A DNA stretch of 5,038 nt from Fidelibacterota bacterium (GTDB lineage Bacteria; Fidelibacterota; UBA2242; JAFGTP01). This document shows positions 1 to 4,727 of this stretch, in pieces (position 1 is the first letter of the stretch; each line of letters starts with the position of its first letter). The DNA is taken from NCBI GenBank assembly GCA_021734005.1, contig JAIPJV010000173.1, forward strand, positions 1 through 5,038, given 5' to 3'. The translations under genes were made by a program, and so were the position numbers. The notes below the pieces were generated by a model that worked only from the letters and a program-made list of their open reading frames with translations, was not told the origin of the DNA and searched no databases.

Positions 1-938
1 ACCCGGGTGATTTTTATCTGATCACCGGGAAAGACTTTCAGTGTATCATAATTTTCGACAAAGACAGGTCGTTGACCATTAACAGAAATATTCATATTAT
101 TCAACTTAGGAGGCGAGATAATGACTGAGGGAAACTCAGGCACAACCCCCATCATTTCCAGAAAGGCATTGATCGCATAATTGTGATATCTGATTTTGTC
201 TTCAAGGTTGTCAATATTTTTCGATGCTTCAATTCCAAAAGATGGTATTCCCTGTTTGGAAACTGCATAAAAAGTGGCTGATTGTTTCATTTCGGGAAAA
301 TCACTATTTTTAGCCAGCGTTTTTGTATTCATGAAGTGGAGTTTATGGCAGGAATTGGTGATATGATTGTTGGCTTTTTCAACGGCTTTTCGAGCCAGCT
401 TTCCTAAATTAATTGTATCGCCTTGATGGACATAGATTTCAGCATCGGCAATTATTGATTGGCCGAATCTATTTGGATTACGACCCGGGCCTTCCCATTT
501 TTTGGAATAAAAGCCCCAGCCATCATGTAAATTCAAAACCAGATCAGATTCTTTCATGAGATCGGTAATTATCTGGACAATTTTGTCTTCATAAATATTA
601 TCCGGCGATACATTAAACCGGCGATTCATATCTGTGTTTATATAGCGTCGTTTTTTGATAATGGAATGAAAATTTGTGCGGGGTACAACTATCAGATTCC
701 CCTTTTTCAGCATAAGGTCTGAATAAAGATCAGCGGAAAGATATCCACCCGGTTCATCGCCTTGAATCCCACCGATGATCAAAACCGTTTTGCCGTCCTC
801 TTCACCATACAATTTATAAACATTGAGTTCATTGGGGGTATTTTCATAATAGACATTGTGGTCCCGGCGGGGTTGCTTAGCAGGAAGAATGCCCGCCAAT
901 ATGCTCACTAATATTAATATTTTGAAAATGTTCTTCAT
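1..938 (-). CDS. M99-family DL-carboxypeptidase, Csd4/Pgp1-like (C-terminus beyond window)
   Basis: Likely a periplasmic zinc carboxypeptidase that removes the terminal meso-DAP from muropeptide tripeptides, leaving dipeptides, as Csd4 of H. pylori and Pgp1 of C. jejuni do. The reading frame is open for 312 codons from the ATG at 938 and runs off the window edge; those family members are around 430-460 residues, so the C-terminal domain(s) are missing here. Residues 1-20 look like a signal peptide (Lys-rich start, hydrophobic stretch, ending LPA). The motif GGIQGDEPGG at 56-65 supplies putative zinc ligands Gln59 and Glu62, and LHDGWGF at 137-143 supplies His138. Gln in place of the usual first His is the hallmark of M99. 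DMNRRF (103-108) matches the substrate-binding Asn-Arg region of M14-type enzymes, and Glu237 in FGIEASKN is the likely general base. From about 268 a separate beta-rich domain seems to begin. The ATG overlaps the TGA of the upstream gene (ATGA, 935-938), with a GGTGG only 2 nt upstream, so translation is probably coupled. The family call is firm; the exact substrate is inferred. Confidence 0.9.
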   Translation of the reverse strand, partial: MKNIFKILILVSILAGILPAKQPRRDHNVYYENTPNELNVYKLYGEEDGKTVLIIGGIQGDEPGGYLSADLYSDLMLKKGNLIVVPRTNFHSIIKKRRYINTDMNRRFNVSPDNIYEDKIVQIITDLMKESDLVLNLHDGWGFYSKKWEGPGRNPNRFGQSIIADAEIYVHQGDTINLGKLARKAVEKANNHITNSCHKLHFMNTKTLAKNSDFPEMKQSATFYAVSKQGIPSFGIEASKNIDNLEDKIRYHNYAINAFLEMMGVVPEFPSVIISPPKLNNMNISVNGQRPVFVENYDTLKVFPGDQIKITR

Positions 939-2785
939 TGCCACCATTTTTCATTAATGATTTTAAAATTTTCCGGCCGTCCCGTGATGATCAGCAATTT
1001 ATTACCACTGTCAGAATACCCGGATGAATTATAATCCTGCTTGAAACTGACTTTCCAGGTGTACTTCTTTTCACTGATAATCTTATAATCATAAGTTTTC
1101 ACTTCAATATTACCAGCCTCTTGAAATTTTGAAGTTTTGTCTTCTTCCCAGCCTTTGCGGTCAAATTCACCGGAGTTAAATTCCTGAGCATAATATTGCA
1201 TATAATTATCGATTTGCTTTGATTCCCAGGCTTGTTGCCATTCATCAACAAATTGGATTAACTCTGTTCTAATATTTGTTCTACTGGAGCGGGTAAAGTC
1301 TTCGGTTACAATTTTCCAACCCTCAGATTCTCTTGATAAAACAAGGTTCTTCTCGCCTTTTGAGAAAAATTGGGGACAGTTGTACTGCTGATTAAATTTC
1401 ATCTGAATGTTTTCGTCTTCAACACTATAATTCAAACTATCAATATCAACATCTTTCCAGTCATAAACCTGTTCGAGGCGTTTTTTTCGGCGGGCAAAAC
1501 TTTGATAATTATCACTGGAAGTAGAAAAATTATCCCGGGAATATTTCTCCAGATATTCATCCATTTTACCCTGATTCCAGCTCCGAACCCATTCTTCGGA
1601 AAAATTATCGACAAATTCCTTTAGACTAATATCTTTTTGTTTTTTATAATTTTCTTCAATAGAATTCCAGCTCCCATTATCAAAATCCATAAATACTTTA
1701 TTACTGGCTTCAACTATTTTTCTGTTATTCAAAAAGGTGAGATCAAAAGAGGCAAAAACATTCTCAGATTCAAGCCCAGTATTGAGATCATTAATCAATA
1801 CTTTTCCGCCCAGAGTATCCTGATTTCCCGAGTTGAATTTATTCATATTTTCTTTTTCCCACCTTGAAACAAATTCATTAATAGTTTCCTGAAAATCAAA
1901 GCGTTGATCGGAAGGTCCGTAATCTTCGGTAATAATTTTCCAATCAGGAGAATTTTTCACAAAAGTTAACTCTTTTGGACCGACTGAAATAAAATTGGGA
2001 GTTATGTATTCTTGCTCAAATGTAATCCGGGCTTCATAATCAGCAGAAAAAACCTGAACATTTTCAGTATTAATCTTTTTCCATTTTGTATTCTGATCGA
2101 TTCGTTTTTTACGTTCAATATAGGATTCCAGACTCTGATCAGAACGAAATTTTGGCGAATAATACTTTTCATAAGAATTAAAATCACCAGTCTGCCAGGT
2201 TTGTTTCCAGCTTTGCAGAACTGATTCCCAATTTTTCAATTGAGAATGATAGGTCGAAAAATCAGTGCGAGCCAGTGAATCGTAGATTAAGACTTTGGTT
2301 TTACCAAGATCAACAAATTTTTCATTGACCTCAAGGATTCTATGGTTTTCCAGCGATACACACCCTTTGGTCTGACGGGGCTCCAGTTCTTCATTTCGTC
2401 CGTGAACCCAGATGTTAGTACCGCCATTCCCCAGAGCTCTGTCAACATGATTGGGATAATCCAGAATCAAGGCCAGAGGTCCATAGATTTCCGGCAGATC
2501 CTTATCTGTCAGCTTACTGACAATTATATAAACACCTTCTGGAGTTTTTTTGTCACCCTCTACTCTTTTGTCGCCCCGGCTGGAACCTGTACTGGCTTCA
2601 ATAGAATCGACAGCTTTTAACCTTCCCGGTCCTGAACTTGTAAATATATAGAACATCTGTCTGGACTTGTCCACTACAAAGACAGGATCAGTAGAATCTG
2701 AAGATATATTATAGAATCCGGGCAAATTGTACCCCCAGAGCACATACCCAAATATTAATACAAAAGAAATAATCCTTTTACACAA
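935..2785 (-). CDS. Csd6-like YkuD-fold L,D-carboxypeptidase/transpeptidase with four NTF2-like repeats
   Basis: A 616-residue exported or membrane-anchored peptidoglycan enzyme. Residues 4-18 form one hydrophobic segment without a clear cleavage site, so it is either a signal anchor or a signal peptide. Residues about 34-169 are a YkuD (L,D-transpeptidase) domain: GDKKTPEGVY at 77-86, catalytic His128 in WVHGRN and nucleophile Cys142 in TKGCVSLEN. Residues 181-614 are four NTF2-like repeats of the type found once at the C-terminus of H. pylori Csd6 (annotated elsewhere as the L,D-transpeptidase Cds6 family). Csd6 acts as an L,D-carboxypeptidase, trimming tetrapeptides to tripeptides, and that is the favoured role here. 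A true 3-3 transpeptidase or a DpaA-like hydrolase remains possible. The start is TTG at 2785: AGGTGG lies 7 nt upstream, an in-frame stop follows 7 codons further up with no ATG between, and the first internal Met (44) would lose the export segment. It is the first gene of an operon with the M99 carboxypeptidase, which would use its tripeptide product. Confidence 0.9.
   Translation of the reverse strand: MCKRIISFVLIFGYVLWGYNLPGFYNISSDSTDPVFVVDKSRQMFYIFTSSGPGRLKAVDSIEASTGSSRGDKRVEGDKKTPEGVYIIVSKLTDKDLPEIYGPLALILDYPNHVDRALGNGGTNIWVHGRNEELEPRQTKGCVSLENHRILEVNEKFVDLGKTKVLIYDSLARTDFSTYHSQLKNWESVLQSWKQTWQTGDFNSYEKYYSPKFRSDQSLESYIERKKRIDQNTKWKKINTENVQVFSADYEARITFEQEYITPNFISVGPKELTFVKNSPDWKIITEDYGPSDQRFDFQETINEFVSRWEKENMNKFNSGNQDTLGGKVLINDLNTGLESENVFASFDLTFLNNRKIVEASNKVFMDFDNGSWNSIEENYKKQKDISLKEFVDNFSEEWVRSWNQGKMDEYLEKYSRDNFSTSSDNYQSFARRKKRLEQVYDWKDVDIDSLNYSVEDENIQMKFNQQYNCPQFFSKGEKNLVLSRESEGWKIVTEDFTRSSRTNIRTELIQFVDEWQQAWESKQIDNYMQYYAQEFNSGEFDRKGWEEDKTSKFQEAGNIEVKTYDYKIISEKKYTWKVSFKQDYNSSGYSDSGNKLLIITGRPENFKIINEKWWQ
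944..1273 (-). repeat. NTF2-like repeat 4 (residues ~505-614)
   Basis: The C-terminal copy, ending the protein. It has the Trp helix FVDEWQQAWESKQ (512-524), the aromatic helix YMQYYAQEF (528-536), WEEDKTSKF (546-554), the strand VSFKQDYNS (579-587), GNKLLII (594-600), and the closing strand FKIINEKWW (607-615). This terminal copy best fits the place of the single C-terminal domain of Csd6. Confidence 0.75.
1292..1627 (-). repeat. NTF2-like repeat 3 (residues ~387-498)
   Basis: A full-length copy close to repeat 1. It has the Trp helix FSEEWVRSWNQG (395-406), the aromatic helix YLEKYSRDNF (411-420), ARRKKRLEQ (431-439), the strand MKFNQQY (462-468), and the closing strand GWKIVTEDF (489-497). 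Matching order and spacing to repeat 1 show tandem domain duplication. Confidence 0.75.
1646..1894 (-). repeat. NTF2-like repeat 2, degenerate (residues ~298-380)
   Basis: Recognisable by position and by the opening helix INEFVSRWEKENMNKF (302-317), which aligns with the Trp helices of the other copies, and by a weak closing strand GSWNSIEENY (371-380) where the others read WKI(I/V)TED. It is about 30 residues shorter than its neighbours: the aromatic YxxYY helix and the basic ERKKR stretch are missing, and the Q-x-Y strand is replaced by FASFDLTF (344-351). It looks like an eroded or partly deleted copy. Confidence 0.55.
1916..2245 (-). repeat. NTF2-like repeat 1 (residues ~181-290)
   Basis: First of four related protein repeats in the YkuD gene. 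Shared landmarks are the Trp-rich helix WESVLQSWKQTW (186-197), the aromatic helix YEKYYSPKF (205-213), the basic stretch ERKKRI (224-229), the strand ITFEQEY (254-260), and the closing strand DWKIITEDYG (281-290). The same landmarks recur in repeats 3 and 4. Such domains in Csd6 are non-catalytic and are thought to aid binding or assembly; that role is carried over by analogy. Confidence 0.75.
2279..2686 (-). other. YkuD catalytic domain (residues ~34-169)
   Basis: This stretch encodes the L,D-transpeptidase-fold domain. The His128 codon is at 2402-2404 and the Cys142 codon (TGT) at 2360-2362, 14 residues apart. The residue two after the Cys, often Arg in classical L,D-transpeptidases (GC-[IV]-R), is Ser here. 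The domain ends with the short hydrophobic strand TKVLIYD (163-169) before the repeats. Boundaries are estimated by eye. Confidence 0.8.
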
Positions 2786-2792
2786 ACTTTTA

Positions 2793-2798
2793 CCACCT
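2793..2798 (-). promoter_or_regulatory. Shine-Dalgarno site fixing the TTG start of the YkuD gene
   Basis: On the minus strand this reads AGGTGG, with 7 nt between it and the TTG at 2785-2783. No ATG or GTG lies in frame between the upstream stop codon and this TTG, so the site decides the start. Confidence 0.75.
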
Positions 2799-2929
2799 AA
2801 AATTTATTTTGCTGATTACGAAAAATCACAATCTTAATAATGCCTCAAATAAATCTAAACTTCAAATGTTCCTTGTTTGCTCATCCTCTTCTTACTGGAT
2901 TACAAAAAACAATTCAATTTTGTGCTCGA

Positions 2930-2958
2930 AATATAACAATTATTGATTTTAAAGACAA
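2930..2958 (-). promoter_or_regulatory. Candidate sigma-70-type promoter for the YkuD-M99 operon
   Basis: On the minus strand a TTGTCT -35 element (2953-2958) is separated by exactly 17 nt from a TATATT -10 element (2930-2935). Transcription would begin near 2923, leaving a leader of about 138 nt before the TTG start. The region is very AT-rich, so chance matches are expected; the correct spacing and placement upstream of the operon are the support. Confidence 0.45.
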
Positions 2959-3050
2959 AAATATTTTTTATTTGGTATATGACAATTTTTTCAATGCCAT
3001 ATATTCTTGATAAATTACTCTGGCTCATCAGACAATATTTTTGCAAATGG

Positions 3051-3188
3051 CTACAAAAATGAAGCCTTTACTGTCAATATTTTTATTTTTGTACCTTTTA
3101 GATTTTTCTCTAAATTTAAGCGAAATGCTTTTCCTATTATTGAAAATCCTATCAGTATAAATAATTTTACAATATTACCAATTTTCAT
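3051..3188 (-). CDS. Possible small 45-residue hydrophobic N-terminus protein
   Basis: On the minus strand an ATG at 3188 opens a 45-codon frame ending in TAG. AAGGA sits 8 nt upstream of the ATG, which is good ribosome-site geometry. The product starts MKIGNIVKLFILIGFSIIGK, with a short charged start and a hydrophobic run up to about residue 19, then is Lys-rich (GTKIKILTVK). It could be a small membrane or secreted peptide, or the 5' remnant of a lost gene upstream of the YkuD operon and in the same direction. I do not recognise it. The overlapping plus strand also has an open frame, so chance in AT-rich DNA is a serious alternative. Confidence 0.3.
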   Translation of the reverse strand: MKIGNIVKLFILIGFSIIGKAFRLNLEKNLKGTKIKILTVKASFL

Positions 3189-3211
3189 CCTGCTTTTCCT
3201 TGATTAATTAA

Positions 3212-3217
3212 TATAAT
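3212..3217 (+). promoter_or_regulatory. Candidate -10 element for the CPBP protease gene
   Basis: A perfect TATAAT lies about 48 bp upstream of the ATG at 3265, but no good -35 is found 16-18 nt before it. An alternative pair is TTGATT (from 3200) with TAATCT 17 nt later. Either would give a leader of a few tens of bases. Weak evidence in AT-rich DNA. Confidence 0.3.
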
Positions 3218-3233
3218 TCAAATAATCTAGAGG

Positions 3234-3243
3234 TGTTTAAACA
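3234..3243. promoter_or_regulatory. 10-bp palindrome TGTTTAAACA, possible operator
   Basis: A perfect inverted repeat 21 bp upstream of the CPBP ATG, just downstream of the candidate -10. A partial second copy, CGTTTAAG, follows at 3245-3252. The position would suit a repressor site, but a palindrome of this composition can arise by chance and no regulator gene is in view. Confidence 0.2.
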
Positions 3244-3264
3244 GCGTTTAAGGCAGGATGGTTG

Positions 3265-3978
3265 ATGGATTACTTTAAAAAATATTTCCAGGAATCCCGG
3301 ACTCCTCTTTACAGCCTTCTCATCACCACACCATTATTGATTGTATATGAGTCGCTTCTCTATAGATTAAACCAATCTGATATTACAGGAATTCGAAATG
3401 CTGCTGATGTGCTGATCCGGAGGATATTCCACCATTTTGATATTTATGGTTTCTATATTGTCGGCGTTATTATTTTTGTCAGTATGTTCCTGGCCTTTTA
3501 TTTTCGTTTCCAGAGAAACAAAAGTGCCCATCTCAATTTCAATTTTTTCGTTCTAATGGTAGTTGAAAGTTTGGTTTATGCTTTTGTTCTGGTAATGGTT
3601 ATGAATCGGAGCAGTTATCTACTTTCCTTACCATCTCAATTCAATACTCATTCTCAATTAGTTGTCATGGCTATTGGTGCAGGAATTTATGAAGAATTTG
3701 TTTTTCGCTTCATTATGATCAGTGCTGGTCTGTTTTTTTTCAACAAACTATTGAAATGGGAAAAAAATCCAAGCAAGATAGCATCAATTATTCTGGCGGC
3801 CCTGCTTTTCTCACTGTTTCATTATATTGGAAGTTTTGGGGAAGCATTTCAGATCAAATCTTTTTTACTACGAACTATTGCAGGACTTTTGTTATCAATT
3901 ATTTACATATTTCGCGGCTACGGGATTACAGCCTACACCCACATTTTATATGATCTGATTCTTATTTATATATTTTGA
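3265..3978 (+). CDS. CPBP-family (CAAX-type) glutamic intramembrane protease
   Basis: A 237-residue polytopic membrane protein of the CPBP/Abi family (the Rce1-like CAAX protease fold), which hydrolyses peptide bonds within or next to the membrane. All three signature motifs are present: EExxxR in YEEFVFR (Glu143, Glu144, Arg148), FxxxH in FSLFH (Phe182, His186), and HxxxD in HILYD (His226, Asp230). Hydrophobic segments lie at about 16-33, 62-80, 94-113, 131-160, 172-188, 204-215 and near the C-terminus, with the motifs in the later helices as usual. The ATG at 3265 is preferred because AGGA at 3255-3258 lies 6 nt upstream; a TTG directly before it (3262) is possible. The gene stands alone between a divergent operon and a convergent one, so context gives no substrate. 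Bacterial relatives range from bacteriocin self-immunity to processing of membrane proteins; none can be assigned here. Confidence 0.9.
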   Translation: MDYFKKYFQESRTPLYSLLITTPLLIVYESLLYRLNQSDITGIRNAADVLIRRIFHHFDIYGFYIVGVIIFVSMFLAFYFRFQRNKSAHLNFNFFVLMVVESLVYAFVLVMVMNRSSYLLSLPSQFNTHSQLVVMAIGAGIYEEFVFRFIMISAGLFFFNKLLKWEKNPSKIASIILAALLFSLFHYIGSFGEAFQIKSFLLRTIAGLLLSIIYIFRGYGITAYTHILYDLILIYIF

Positions 3979-3989
3979 AAAATTTTGGT
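3979..3989. other. 11-bp convergent gap, no room for a terminator
   Basis: The TGA of the CPBP gene and the TAG of the permease gene face each other across 11 bp, with only the short palindrome AAAATTTT at the left edge. Neither side shows a GC-rich hairpin with a T-run, so transcripts from the two sides probably overlap into each other's coding regions or end by another mechanism. Confidence 0.6.
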
Positions 3990-4727
3990 CTAGTCATCCA
4001 AATTTAAGACAAATCTAGTCACAAAAACGGTTATCAAATCCAGGAAAACAAAATAGATCAGAGGTATTAAAAGAGCATTAAAATCTCCGGCTAATATACT
4101 ATCTGTACCCGATAGCATCATCCCCGCCGGTAAATAATACAAAATCAAAGCATAAATATTATCAAAGTGGACAAGAGGAATAACAGCTCCGCTGATCAAA
4201 AAGAGCACAATAATGACCAAAGGTAAGGTAGAAATATTAAGAGCCGATCTTTTACTAAAATAGCCTACCAGGTTACCAATATTTAGAAAAAATAGGCCAG
4301 TCAGCAAAAAGTATATAATTAATAAGAGAAAATTCCAGGAAATTTCCTGGGGTTTAGCCACAATAATCAGCAAGATTGCAGAAATTACTATTTCAAATAA
4401 GAGAGCAAGTAAGACCCCGGATAATTCTCGCAAATAAAATCTATCAGCTGAGCCTTCCATAGTCTTTAAAAAATCCATACGGTTATCACGCCGATAATTA
4501 GCGTGAGTCAGCAAAGCGCCCCCTTGAAAAGCAAGCAAACCGGTCATAATTGTTAAAATATTGCCAATCCTTTCCATCCCTTTGGGTAGAAAACCGGGCT
4601 GAAGGGTTGGGCCTAAAAATTCAAAGAATAACAAAAACAGACCCATTGTCAGCACCAGATTGTAGATTGTGGCGATAATAATTTTATAACGGTTTTCTAA
4701 AAGCATGTTTTTACCGATTATCTTCAT
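3990..4727 (-). CDS. ABC-2 type transporter permease, six TM
   Basis: A 245-residue integral membrane subunit of an ABC exporter. Hydrophobic helices are seen at about 18-38, 56-74, 102-123, 130-153, 164-186 and 216-238, the usual six of ABC-2 permeases. The segment between helices 2 and 3, RRDNRMDFLKTMEGSADRFY (79-98), resembles the coupling region of this family, where the loop contacts the ATPase. Its ATG forms a 4-nt ATGA overlap with the stop of the upstream ATPase gene, and GAGGG (4734-4738) lies 6 nt before it, so the two are translated together and almost certainly form one transporter. The size recalls the haem exporter subunit CcmB, but no cytochrome-maturation gene is nearby and I see no CcmB-specific motif. 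The substrate is unknown. The stop (TAG) lies 11 bp from the convergent CPBP gene. Confidence 0.85.
   Translation of the reverse strand: MKIIGKNMLLENRYKIIIATIYNLVLTMGLFLLFFEFLGPTLQPGFLPKGMERIGNILTIMTGLLAFQGGALLTHANYRRDNRMDFLKTMEGSADRFYLRELSGVLLALLFEIVISAILLIIVAKPQEISWNFLLLIIYFLLTGLFFLNIGNLVGYFSKRSALNISTLPLVIIVLFLISGAVIPLVHFDNIYALILYYLPAGMMLSGTDSILAGDFNALLIPLIYFVFLDLITVFVTRFVLNLDD

Larger units (their letters stand above)
2786..3264. other. Divergent intergenic region, very AT-rich
   Basis: About 480 bp lies between the oppositely oriented starts of the YkuD gene and the CPBP protease gene. It holds candidate promoters for both, a possible 45-codon minus-strand ORF (3051-3188), a 10-bp palindrome (3234-3243), and several A/T runs. 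I see no tRNA, rRNA, riboswitch-like conserved core, CRISPR repeat or transposon end in it. Confidence 0.7.

Noticed and set aside
1370..2620. Several plus- and minus-strand open frames of 60-92 codons inside the YkuD gene
   Set aside because: They lie in other frames of a strongly supported coding sequence, have hydrophobic low-complexity translations rich in Ile and Phe typical of antisense AT-rich DNA, and lack good ribosome sites.
2855..2884. Nine-codon leader ORF (MSKQGTFEV) on the minus strand in the operon leader
   Set aside because: The purine-rich stretch is almost touching the ATG, there is no run of regulatory codons and no attenuator-like hairpin after it, so chance is more likely.
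2957..2968. 12-bp palindrome AAAAATATTTTT
   Set aside because: Pure A/T self-complement expected by chance in this composition; it overlaps the proposed -35 end without forming a GC-containing stem.
3049..3066. Short inverted repeat GGCT/AGCC near the end of the small ORF as a terminator
   Set aside because: Only four base pairs with a 10-nt loop, too weak for an intrinsic terminator.
3007..3207. Plus-strand 66-codon frame starting with TTG in the intergenic region
   Set aside because: No Shine-Dalgarno sequence before the TTG, and composition looks like the complement of AT-rich DNA; the opposite-strand 45-codon ORF has better start signals.
3258..3278. ATG at 3258 as start of a gene before the CPBP protease
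   Set aside because: It is out of frame with the CPBP gene and meets a stop after six codons.
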